Positions 8,427 to 18,615 of a stretch of 64,000 bases of DNA are shown piece by piece. The notes beneath the pieces are model-generated. The model worked only from the letters and a program-made list of their open reading frames with translations, did no database searches and was not told where the DNA came from. Origin of the DNA: Streptomyces sp. NBC_00554 (GTDB lineage: Bacteria; Actinomycetota; Actinomycetes; Streptomycetales; Streptomycetaceae); NCBI RefSeq assembly GCF_041431135.1, contig NZ_CP107799.1:7688001-7752000 (forward strand), given 5' to 3'. A program made the translations under genes and the position numbers. Position 1 is the stretch's first letter, and each line of letters begins with the position of its first letter.

Positions 8427-9113
8427 CTATAGCGGCGGGAGGGCGGGGAGCGGGCCGCCGTCGGTGGTCAGCGCCGAACCGTCGCGGCGCCCGGCGAGCC
8501 AGCCGAGCAGATCGGCCTGGCGGCCGGTGACGGTGATCGGTTCTCCCTCGCGGCGGCCGGAGGGAATCAGGCGGCCGTCGTCCCCCTCGATCACGAACGC
8601 GGGTACGTCGGGATGGCCCCGGAATCGGTCCGCAAGGAAGTCGATCTCGCGCCGAGTGAACTCCTCGGGGAGGTCCTCCAGCTCGTACCCGGTCCCCAGA
8701 TCCACCTGGTGCAGTTCGACCTCGACCCACCGCCGGAACGGCACCCTGGACGCGGAGTCCGTGACCCCGTTGCGCAGCTCCACCATGCGGGACCAGTCCG
8801 CGGGAGCGGCGCCGGCCTCCTGGAAGCGCACGGCGCTCTCACGCACGTCTGTGAGCTGCACGTTCAAGGGGCGCGGGGCGTCCCGTTCGATTTCGGCGTC
8901 CCGCGCCTCTCCGGAGACGTACATGGGACGTCCGGCGAGGACGTTCACCAGAGCGTCCGCGTTGCGGGCGAGGTGGGCGAGGACATGGCCGCGGCTCCAG
9001 CCGGGAAGCCGTGACGGCTCGGCCACAGAAACGTTGTCCAGTTTGGCTGCTGCGGTGAGCAGCCGTTCGGTTGCGTCACGTACAGACGCCAGGTCACGCA
9101 CATGATCGTTCAT
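8427..9113 (-). CDS. Maleylpyruvate isomerase family mycothiol-dependent enzyme
   Basis: Member of the actinobacterial MDMPI/DinB-like family, metal enzymes that use mycothiol (or act on it) for isomerisation or conjugation. The 228 residues begin with a helical-bundle domain carrying the family blocks SRLPGWSRGHVLAHLARNAD (metal His) and FRRWVEVELHQVDLG (second metal His and Glu); the C-terminal part (VTGRQADLLGWLAGR, DGGPLPALPPL) is the usual MDMPI C-terminal domain. ATG 9113 fits the family N-terminus; the frame is open further upstream but without family features. It lies just upstream of the hydrolase gene and divergent from uvrA. Confidence 0.85.
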   Translation of the reverse strand: MNDHVRDLASVRDATERLLTAAAKLDNVSVAEPSRLPGWSRGHVLAHLARNADALVNVLAGRPMYVSGEARDAEIERDAPRPLNVQLTDVRESAVRFQEAGAAPADWSRMVELRNGVTDSASRVPFRRWVEVELHQVDLGTGYELEDLPEEFTRREIDFLADRFRGHPDVPAFVIEGDDGRLIPSGRREGEPITVTGRQADLLGWLAGRRDGSALTTDGGPLPALPPL

Positions 9114-9336
9114 GGGCTCGACGATAGCCCCGCCACACGTTCGGGTGAAGGCCGTTGGCCAGCCCCGCAAATCGAATGCACGTGCTATAGGCTCGGGCGC
9201 GGCGTCGGGCATGCTGGATGGCCCGGGATTGTTGTGAACCAGGGAAACCGACCCGGCGTTGTCAGTGGCTCCCCCTAGTCTGAAAACGACGGGGGCCTCG
9301 CCCCTGTCACTTCTCTCAAGAAAGGTGCGGACCGGC

Positions 9337-12408
<3,072 letters not shown>

Positions 12409-12425
12409 CAAGTCATCAAAAAAGC

Positions 12426-12456
12426 GGCGCCCCACGGGAACTCCCCGTGGGGCGCC
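12426..12456. terminator. Bidirectional hairpin between uvrA and yceI-like gene
   Basis: Perfect 13-bp stem (12426-12438 with 12444-12456, GGCGCCCCACGGG), 5-base loop. An A6 run just upstream (12418-12423) becomes a T run on the minus strand, so it can serve as an intrinsic terminator for the convergent minus-strand gene, and as a GC-rich terminator for uvrA. Confidence 0.85.
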
Positions 12457-12469
12457 GTCCGTTGCACAG

Positions 12470-13039
12470 TCAGCCGCCCTGTTCCTGCGGTTCGACGAAC
12501 TGCATGTCCAGTTGAACCTTGACAACATCACCAAGGAATCCAGTCCCGAAATCGAGTCCGAAGTCGCTGCGCCGGATCTCGCCCGTCGCCTCGAACCCGG
12601 CGTGCTTGCGACTGTCGACGGGGGAGTCCACCACCCCGCCGAACTCGACGGCGAACGTCACAGGACGGGTCACGTCCCCGATGGTCAAGTCCCCTTCCAT
12701 CGACCACTCCTCACCGTCGCCGGACACCCGGGTCGAGCGGAACGCCATCGTCGGACGCTTCTCGACGTCGAGCAGTTCGGCCGAGCGGGTGTGCGCGTCG
12801 CGGTCCGGGTTCCCGGTGTCGATGGAGGCAAGAGCGATCTCGGCGCTCACCCTCACATCGTCGGCCGTCCCACCGACGTACAGTCCGGCCTGCACCTCAC
12901 CGAAGCGTCCGCGCACCTTGGCGATCCCGAGGTGGCGAATGGTGAAGTTGACGGCCGAGTGGAGAGGGTCGAGCTCCCAGTCGCCGGATGCGAGCGGCAG
13001 TGAAGCGGCATGCGTGGTCGTGGAGTTGTCGTAGGTCAT
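12470..13039 (-). CDS. YceI family protein
   Basis: Lipid-binding lipocalin-like beta-barrel family protein, 189 residues. It has the characteristic start SGDWELDPLHSAVNFTIRHL and the blocks VRGRFGEVQAGL, DRDAHTRSAELLDVEKRPTM and GDLTIGDVTRPVTFAVEFGG. There is no signal peptide, unlike proteobacterial YceI; Streptomyces copies are usually cytoplasmic. YceI proteins bind polyisoprenoid or amide lipids, and the ligand here is unknown. ATG 13039; it is divergent from the XRE regulator, with 100 bp between starts that could be shared control. Confidence 0.88.
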   Translation of the reverse strand: MTYDNSTTTHAASLPLASGDWELDPLHSAVNFTIRHLGIAKVRGRFGEVQAGLYVGGTADDVRVSAEIALASIDTGNPDRDAHTRSAELLDVEKRPTMAFRSTRVSGDGEEWSMEGDLTIGDVTRPVTFAVEFGGVVDSPVDSRKHAGFEATGEIRRSDFGLDFGTGFLGDVVKVQLDMQFVEPQEQGG

Positions 13040-13139
13040 GGCCCCACCCTGCGCCGACCGGCGAGCGGGAGGGAGACCGGGCGGATGGTGGTAGTGACAG
13101 GGCCACGATCCGGTGACGCACACGTTGTACGTTCTACCG

Positions 13140-13994
13140 GTGAGCGACAACGAGTTGGGCACCTTCCTCCGCGCACGCCGGGAAGCGATCACACCCGCCG
13201 AGGCCGGGCTGCCGACCGGGCCGCGCCGTCGCACGCCGGGGCTGCGCCGCTCGGAGCTGGCCACGCTCGCCGGGATCAGCGTCGAGTACCTCACCCGGCT
13301 GGAGCAGGGCCGCGACCGCAACCCGTCGGCCCAGGTGCTGGGCGTGCTCGCCGACGCGCTGAATCTGCCGGTGGCGGAGCGGATCCTGCTGCGCCGGATC
13401 GTCAAGGAGGCAGGCCACGACGCCGTGTTGTGCTCCGCGGCGACGGAACCCACTCGCACCGTCCGCCCGACCGTGCGGGCGATGCTGGACGGGCTGGAGC
13501 CCGCACCTGCCGTGCTCATCAACTGGATCGGCGACATCCTCGCGTACACCACCGGCTATCGAAGCCTCGCCGGACCGCTCGGAGTGCTCGACGGGCAGCA
13601 GCCCAACATCCTCCGGTACGTGTTCACCGACGAGCGGGCGCGCGCGGCCTACTCCGACTGGGACCGGCTGGCCGACGAACAGGTCGCGTACCTCAGGCAT
13701 GAAGCGCCGCTGCACGACCCTCATGTCACCACCATGGCAGATGAGTTGACGGTGACCGCGGGAGCCCTCTTCGCCGACCGGCTCGCCGCCGTACCCGCCC
13801 TGCCCCGGCGTGCGGGGACCGACCTCGTCATCCACCCGGAGGCCGGCCCGCTGCGCCTGGCGTACGAAACGCTCGCCCTGCCCGACGACGGCCACCGCAT
13901 GGTCGTACACCTTCCCGCCGACGACGCCACGGCCACCGCACTGGACCGTCTCAGCGGGCGTCGGCCGGGGGCGCTGCGGGCTGTCAGTGGCTGA
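13140..13994 (+). CDS. XRE-family regulator with MmyB-like ligand-binding domain
   Basis: DNA-binding transcription factor, 284 residues. Residues about 5-75 are a helix-turn-helix of the XRE class (RRTPGLRRSELATLAGISVE, then YLTRLEQGRDRNPS, with the recognition helix). The rest is the MmyB-like domain, marked by WIGDILAYTTGYRSLAGPLG, RYVFTDERARAAYSDWD, HDPHVTTMADELT and RLAYETLALPDDGHRMVVHL. Such proteins are abundant in Streptomyces and often sit beside the gene they regulate; the divergent yceI-like gene is the obvious candidate. GTG 13140 is chosen because homologues begin at SDNELGTFLRARR; an in-frame ATG at 13113 exists. No Shine-Dalgarno, so possibly leaderless. Confidence 0.88.
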   Translation: MSDNELGTFLRARREAITPAEAGLPTGPRRRTPGLRRSELATLAGISVEYLTRLEQGRDRNPSAQVLGVLADALNLPVAERILLRRIVKEAGHDAVLCSAATEPTRTVRPTVRAMLDGLEPAPAVLINWIGDILAYTTGYRSLAGPLGVLDGQQPNILRYVFTDERARAAYSDWDRLADEQVAYLRHEAPLHDPHVTTMADELTVTAGALFADRLAAVPALPRRAGTDLVIHPEAGPLRLAYETLALPDDGHRMVVHLPADDATATALDRLSGRRPGALRAVSG

Positions 13995-14005
13995 GGGGCG
14001 GACCT

Positions 14006-14914
14006 TCAGGCGCTGAGTTCGGAGGCGTACGGCGGTTCCGCTCCCGCTCGTGAGCAGGTGATCGCCGCCGCACGGGCCGCGAAGCGCAGCAGGTCGGTCC
14101 AGCCTTCGGGGCCCAGGTCCGCCAAGGCCGCCGGGGACAGGGCGTCGCGTGCGGCCAGGCCGTGCAGCAGTGCCGCGTTCACTGTGTCACCGGCGCCGAT
14201 GGTGTCCACGACCTCGACCTCTTCGCCGGGTACGGAGTGCGCCGAGCCGTCGCGGGTGAACGCCGTCAGACCATCGCCGCCCTGCGTGATCACCACGGCG
14301 GCGGGCCCGGACGCCAGCCACTCGCGTGGGGTGCCGCCGAGCCACAGGGCGTCCTCCTCGGAGAGCTTGAGGAGTGCCACCGACGGGAGCCAGCTCTTGA
14401 ACCGCGCCCGGTAGGCGTCCGCGTCGGGGATCAGCCCGGCCCGGATGTTCGGGTCGAGGGTGGTGAACACGCCCTGTGCGGCGGCGGTCCGCATCAGCTC
14501 CTCGTACGCGCTCGCGCCCGGCTCCAGGACGAGCGAGCAGGTGCCGAAGGACACCGCCTTTGTCTCGTCCGGGAGTTGGGCGGGGGCCGTGAAGAGGCGG
14601 TCCGCCGTGCCCTCGACGTAGAAGGAGTACGAGGCCGAGCCGTCCGCGTCGATCGAGGCGACGGCGAGGGTCGTCGGCTCCGCTCCGCGCTGCACGGAGG
14701 ACACATCGACGCCCGCCTCGCGCAGCCCGTTCAGGAGTGCCTCGCCGAACGCGTCGGACGAGACCCGGGAGCAGAAGGCAGTGGGGGAGCCAAGGCGGCC
14801 CAGTGCCACGGCGGTGTTGTAGGGCCCGCCGCCGAGCGCCGGTTGCAGGCCCACGAGCGCGCCCGCGCCCTGCGGTACCAGATCGATCAGGGCCTCACCG
14901 GCGACGACGATCAC
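14006..14914 (-). CDS. PfkB-family carbohydrate kinase (fructokinase/ribokinase type)
   Basis: ATP-dependent sugar kinase, 302 residues. N-terminal VVAGEALIDLVPQ and GGGPYNTAVALGRLG form the substrate site; the C-terminal PfkB signature VDTIGAGDTVNAALLHGLA carries the catalytic Asp and anion hole. DPNIRAGLIPDADAYR and VITQGGDGLTAF are further family blocks. The layout is closest to fructokinases. The start is GTG 14914, overlapping the stop of the upstream LacI gene (GTGA), so regulator and kinase are translationally coupled and share the palindromic operator at 16124-16153. No transporter lies alongside, so the sugar is unknown. Confidence 0.9.
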   Translation of the reverse strand: MIVVAGEALIDLVPQGAGALVGLQPALGGGPYNTAVALGRLGSPTAFCSRVSSDAFGEALLNGLREAGVDVSSVQRGAEPTTLAVASIDADGSASYSFYVEGTADRLFTAPAQLPDETKAVSFGTCSLVLEPGASAYEELMRTAAAQGVFTTLDPNIRAGLIPDADAYRARFKSWLPSVALLKLSEEDALWLGGTPREWLASGPAAVVITQGGDGLTAFTRDGSAHSVPGEEVEVVDTIGAGDTVNAALLHGLAARDALSPAALADLGPEGWTDLLRFAARAAAITCSRAGAEPPYASELSA

Positions 14915-16065
14915 GACACGGGTCCTTTCTCGGTGCTCTGGGGGTGCCCGGGGCTCGCGAAAGCCTCGGTCTTCTCAGGATCCTCGGGGCAGCCGCACGA
15001 GGTGCGGTGGACGAGGGTGGAGGGCAGCCGGATGGTACGGCCCGGACGGCTGGGTGACGCGAGCCGTTCCAGGAGCAGTTGGACGGCCTGGGCGCCGATT
15101 TCCTTGCTGGGCTGGGAGATCGCGGTCAGCCGGGGCGTGAACAGGTCCGCCCAGGCGAAGTCGTCGAAGCAGCACAGGGCCAGGTCGTCCGGCACGGACA
15201 GGCCTCGCTCGCGCAGGGCGCGCAGTGCGCCGATCGTCATGGCGTTGTTGCCGGTGACGAGTGCGGAGGGCGGTGCCGCGAGGGAAAGCAGGGCGTGGGT
15301 GGTGCGCTCGGCGGCGGCGGACTGGGAGTCGCCGTGCGCCACGAGCCGTTCGTCGTAGGGGAGTCCGGCGTTCGCGAGGCCGTGCCGGTAGCCGGAGATC
15401 CGCTCGGTCGTGGTGCTGAGCCCGGGCAGGCCCGCGACCAGTCCGATGCGTTTGTGGCCCAGTTCCGCCAGATGCGTGACCAACTGCGCCATGGGTTCGG
15501 CGTTCTCGGTGCAGACCTGGTCGAAGCGGAAAGAGTGGAAGGAGGCGTCCTGAGGTGCGCCCGAAGAGTCGTCGGAGGGCGTCTCGGCGGCTGTGCCGAC
15601 GCGTGCGTCGGCGGCTGTGTCGACCAGTCGGTCCAGGAACACGGTCGGCACGTCGTGTTTTCCGAGGTAGTCCAGCAGTTCGTCCGGATCCGCCGAGGGC
15701 GCGACGATCATGCCGTCGACGCGGCGCTCGTGCAGCAGTTGGACGACCTTCCGCTCGTGCACGGGGTCGTCGTGCGGATCGGCGATGAGCAGGCCGTAAC
15801 CGTGCTCCAGCGCTCCGGCCTCGACCCCTTGCAGGATTTCCGTGAAGTACGGGTTGCTGATCGCCGACACCGCGAGGCCGATGGAGCGTGTTCGTGAGGT
15901 GACCAGTGAACGGGCCAGGGTGTTGGGCGTGTAGCCGAGCGCGTCCATCGCTTCGAGCACCGCCTGGCGAGTGGCCGGCCGCACGGGACGCGTGTCGTTG
16001 AGTACATGCGAGACGGTCGCGGTGGACACACCCGCGCGCTGGGCCACATCGACCATCGTCGCCAT
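14911..16065 (-). CDS. LacI-family transcriptional regulator
   Basis: Sugar-responsive repressor, 384 residues. The N-terminal helix-turn-helix reads MATMVDVAQRAGVSTATVSH with the hinge RQAVLEAMDALGYTPNTLAR; the periplasmic-binding-protein-like domain follows (SIGLAVSAISNPYFTEILQG, GHKRIGLVAGLPGLSTTTER, LTAISQPSKEIGAQAVQLLL). About 35 extra residues (from VDTAADARVGTAAETPSDDS) are inserted between the two lobes' first strands, which makes it longer than typical LacI proteins, and the C-terminus ends in a low-complexity stretch after CGCPEDP. ATG 16065 has a strong ribosome site (GGGAGGG, 7-8 bases upstream). It is probably autoregulated. Confidence 0.92.
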   Translation of the reverse strand: MATMVDVAQRAGVSTATVSHVLNDTRPVRPATRQAVLEAMDALGYTPNTLARSLVTSRTRSIGLAVSAISNPYFTEILQGVEAGALEHGYGLLIADPHDDPVHERKVVQLLHERRVDGMIVAPSADPDELLDYLGKHDVPTVFLDRLVDTAADARVGTAAETPSDDSSGAPQDASFHSFRFDQVCTENAEPMAQLVTHLAELGHKRIGLVAGLPGLSTTTERISGYRHGLANAGLPYDERLVAHGDSQSAAAERTTHALLSLAAPPSALVTGNNAMTIGALRALRERGLSVPDDLALCCFDDFAWADLFTPRLTAISQPSKEIGAQAVQLLLERLASPSRPGRTIRLPSTLVHRTSCGCPEDPEKTEAFASPGHPQSTEKGPVS

Positions 16066-16102
16066 TGAGTTCCCTCCCCTGGGACCCGGTTCCTCGCGAG
16101 GG

Positions 16103-16131
16103 AACCTATCCCATCAAGCGGAACACGTAAA
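16103..16131 (-). promoter_or_regulatory. Probable promoter of the lacI-type/sugar-kinase operon
   Basis: On the minus strand a -10 hexamer TAGGTT (16103-16108) lies 17 bp from a -35-like TTTACG (16126-16131). The -35 lies inside the palindromic operator, which fits repression by the encoded LacI protein. A second, imperfect 19-base palindrome around CTCGCGAG (16089-16107) covers the expected transcription start. Confidence 0.55.
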
Positions 16132-16153
16132 CGCTTACGTAAGCGTTTACGTG
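16124..16153. promoter_or_regulatory. 30-bp perfect palindrome, LacI-type double operator
   Basis: The left half CACGTAAACGCTTAC (16124-16138) is the exact reverse complement of the right half (16139-16153). Each half contains a LacI-like 12-mer with central CG: GTAAACGCTTAC (16127-16138) and GTAAGCGTTTAC (16139-16150). It sits 58 bp upstream of the lacI-type start and overlaps its -35 region. Confidence 0.8.
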
Positions 16154-16347
16154 CGTCTCGGCGCCGACCTCCACCCCGCGCCAGGCGGAATGATCTGTGC
16201 CGGTATCGTCGCCATGCGATGACCCCGGATGTACGGGTCACGCATGCATGCGTCATGCACCCGTCGTGCCCTCATCGCGCTCGACCGATTGACGCACCAC
16301 CGATTGGCAGATCGCCGATTGACACAACTTCGACCAGTGGAGATGCC

Positions 16348-16773
16348 ATGCCCGGCCGTCCGTCCGCGAGCCGCCGCACCATCCTGCGGGGAGCGGCGCT
16401 CACCCCGGTCGCCGGGGCGGCTCTCGCCGCGTGCTCCGGCATCGGAGACGGCGGGACGCCCGCGAGGCCCACCGCGCCGGTCGAACTGGGCGTCGACAGC
16501 GAGGTCGTCAAGGGGAGCGCCAAGCTGTACCGGGACCAGAACGTCGTGGTCAGCCGCGCCGAGAGCGGTGCGCTGAAGGCGTTCAGCTCGATCTGCACGC
16601 ACGCCGGGTGCCCCATCGACAAGCTGGAGGGCACGACGCTCACCTGCTCGTGCCATGGCAGTCAGTTCGACGCCACGACGGGCAAGGTCCTCCAGGTGCC
16701 GGCCACCGTGCCGCTGAAAGAGCTGTCCGTCGAGGACAAGGACGGGAAGATCGTCGCGGGGCCCGGCGCCTGA
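16348..16773 (+). CDS. Exported Rieske [2Fe-2S] protein (Tat/lipoprotein signal)
   Basis: Small Rieske iron-sulfur protein, 141 residues. The N-terminus has a twin-arginine motif (SRRTIL) and a lipobox-like ALAAC, so it is probably folded with its cluster in the cytoplasm, exported by Tat and lipid-anchored. Cluster ligands are Cys83 and His85 (CTHAGC) and Cys100 and His103 (CSCHGSQFD); Cys88 and Cys102 can form the disulfide seen in high-potential Rieske proteins. The start ATG 16348 has GGAGAT five bases upstream; the frame is open to 16219 but the extension has no family features. Its redox partner is unknown. It is divergent from the lacI-type gene, separated by the palindrome. Confidence 0.88.
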   Translation: MPGRPSASRRTILRGAALTPVAGAALAACSGIGDGGTPARPTAPVELGVDSEVVKGSAKLYRDQNVVVSRAESGALKAFSSICTHAGCPIDKLEGTTLTCSCHGSQFDATTGKVLQVPATVPLKELSVEDKDGKIVAGPGA

Positions 16774-16827
16774 GCCGCCGCGGGGCCGGCACGCCGGACC
16801 AGGTCGGTGCCGGGCGGGCCTGTCCGA

Positions 16828-16872
16828 GCCGGTGCCAGAGCAGCCGGTGCCGGACCAGCCGGTGCCGGAAGT
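16828..16872 (+). repeat. 15-bp tandem repeat, three units
   Basis: Three adjacent 15-mers: GCCGGTGCCAGAGCA, GCCGGTGCCGGACCA and GCCGGTGCCGGAAGT. They lie between the convergent Rieske and HTH-protein genes; looser copies extend upstream. No gene is supported there. Confidence 0.75.
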
Positions 16873-16900
16873 GCCCGCCCGAGGCGGCGCCTGGGAGCGG

Positions 16901-17848
16901 CTACTCCCAGTCCCACCCGATCCCCACGATCCCCGACCGCACCCGCGGCTCGACCAGGTGCACCGAGCGATGGTGACCGCTCAGCGCCAGTTCCTGGCGG
17001 CCGCTGCGCGGGGCCGCCGCCGAGTGCTGGGTGAACCGGTGGCAGCGCACGGGCAACGTCTCCTCGGCGAACCGCACTTGGAGGGCGTACTGCCCGCCCG
17101 CGAAGCTGAATCCGCGTACGTACTCGCTGGACACCCCGGCCGTGCCGTCGTCGAAGCCGTAGCGGAAGAGGTACGTGTCGCCCGGGCGCAGCCGCGTGTC
17201 GAAGAGCAGCTCGGCCACGAATACTCCGGTGTCCCGGTGCCAACGCACGCGCCCCGTACGGCAGTTCTCCAGGGCGCGGACCGCCATCCGCTCCGGAGCG
17301 CAACCGGGGTCGCCATGGTGGATGGCCATATAGCGGTCCACGCCCTCCTTGTGGGCGCGAACTATGTGGTGCGACTCGCGGCCCATCAGCTCGCGGTGCG
17401 CGCCTATGCGTACGCATTCGTGGTGGCCGAGAGTGTGCAGCCCGCTGTCGAGGGGCGACTCCAGTTCGGCGAGAAGCTGTTCCAGGACGCCGGAGGCCTC
17501 CACGAGAGCGCGGTACGAACGGCCCGCGGGGCGTTCCGGGACGGGGTGCTCGTCGGCCTTGGCGAGCAGTCGGATCAGTGACTCGTCCGGGAGCTGGAGG
17601 ATCTCCTCCAGGGCGCGGACGGCGCGCAGCGATTCGGGGCGTTGCGGGCGCCGGGCGCCCTGCTGCCAGTAACTCAGGCTGGTCACCCCGACTTTGACCC
17701 CGTACCGCGACAAGTGGTGCTGTACCCGCTGCAGGGGCAGCCCGCGGGCGGCGATCGCGGCGCGCAGCGCGATATGGAAGGGGCCGCCCCGCAGGGCCGT
17801 CTCCAGTTCCGCCGTGGCGAGGTCCGCGTGCTGTGTGCCGTGCCGCAT
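16901..17848 (-). CDS. Helix-turn-helix protein, function unknown
   Basis: A 315-residue protein conserved, as far as I recall, among Streptomyces. Residues about 20-80 resemble a degenerate XRE helix-turn-helix (RAAIAARGLPLQRVQHHLSR, then GVTSLSYWQQGARRPQRPES); the remainder is an uncharacterised, beta-rich domain with GLHTLGHHECVRIGAHRELM, RYGFDDGTAGVSSEYVRGF and repeated aromatic strands, without signal peptide or membrane segment. ATG 17848 has AAAGG eight bases upstream. A TGTGA-N4-TCACA inverted repeat (17862-17875) sits at the promoter and could be an autoregulatory site. Role in transcription is inferred, not shown. Confidence 0.75.
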   Translation of the reverse strand: MRHGTQHADLATAELETALRGGPFHIALRAAIAARGLPLQRVQHHLSRYGVKVGVTSLSYWQQGARRPQRPESLRAVRALEEILQLPDESLIRLLAKADEHPVPERPAGRSYRALVEASGVLEQLLAELESPLDSGLHTLGHHECVRIGAHRELMGRESHHIVRAHKEGVDRYMAIHHGDPGCAPERMAVRALENCRTGRVRWHRDTGVFVAELLFDTRLRPGDTYLFRYGFDDGTAGVSSEYVRGFSFAGGQYALQVRFAEETLPVRCHRFTQHSAAAPRSGRQELALSGHHRSVHLVEPRVRSGIVGIGWDWE

Positions 17849-17861
17849 GCAGGGGCCTTTC

Positions 17862-17875
17862 TGTGAATGCTCACA
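17862..17875. promoter_or_regulatory. TGTGA-N4-TCACA inverted repeat
   Basis: The plus strand reads TGTGAATGCTCACA, 14 bases upstream of the start of the HTH-protein gene and before its ribosome site. The arms match a CRP half-site, but the spacer is 4 instead of 6, so it is more likely an operator for the neighbouring HTH protein. Confidence 0.4.
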
Positions 17876-18086
17876 ACGGCTGGTCAGGCCGCTCGTGCGG
17901 GTGGTCGGGGCCACCGGGTCGGCGCGCGGGGTCTGTTCACGCGCGCGTGTCGCCGTTCGCGGCCTCAAGTTCCACCGCATTGAAGCGTGTTGACCAAGCC
18001 GCGACAACACCTGATGCGCAACAGGCGCCTCAGCAGGCGTCCGACCCTCGCGTCCGGGTGGCCGTACGCCCGCGCCCAGCGGTCGC

Positions 18087-18443
18087 CTAGCCCTCGCATC
18101 CGAGCAACTCCCGTATCGCCGGCGCCGAAAGCGCCGACTTGTGGAGGAAGCCGTGGGCCGGGCTGGCCGCGACGAGTTCCTGGAAGTCCTCCAGGGAATG
18201 GGTGGAGAGGAGGATGACGGCGGGTACATCGTCCGCGAGCCGTCGCGCCACGTCGAAGCCGTTCTCGCCGTCCAGGTCGATGTCGACCAGGGCGACGTCC
18301 GGGGACAGTTCAGCCACTCGTGCGAAGGCTTCCGCGCCCGTCGAGGCGATACCGACGACCTGCACCCCGCCATGTTCGAGCAGGGCGCGCGCGGCCTCCA
18401 GGAACCGGGCGCTGTCGTCGACGAGGAGACAGCGCATGGACAT
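18087..18443 (-). CDS. Stand-alone response-regulator receiver domain
   Basis: A 118-residue CheY-like protein with no output domain. It shows the acidic pocket CLLVDDSARFLEAARALL, the phosphorylation site in VALVDIDLDGENGFDVA, VILLSTHS (Thr/Ser switch) and HGFLHKSALS (conserved Lys), so the phosphoacceptor site is complete. It could act as a phosphate sink or connector for the kinase encoded divergently at 19986-22742. ATG 18443 or the internal ATG at 18437 may be used. About 170 bp separate it from the divergent binding-protein gene. Confidence 0.88.
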   Translation of the reverse strand: MSMRCLLVDDSARFLEAARALLEHGGVQVVGIASTGAEAFARVAELSPDVALVDIDLDGENGFDVARRLADDVPAVILLSTHSLEDFQELVAASPAHGFLHKSALSAPAIRELLGCEG

Positions 18444-18615
18444 GCTGGCAGCTTCCCAACGGGTGGACCGGTGCGCCTTGCAGCTAGCCGGAAAGTGCTG
18501 GAGTCCTTTGCCGGAAACGGAGTTTCGCGCTCACGGAGAGCAGCGGTGAGTCACGGGCGGTAGCATGACGATGCCCTGGGGTGGCCGTGTCCCGTCGGTT
18601 GGATGGGAGTGCACG

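Noticed and set aside
17862..17875. CRP/Vfr binding site
   Set aside because: CRP sites have TGTGA-N6-TCACA; here the spacer is 4.
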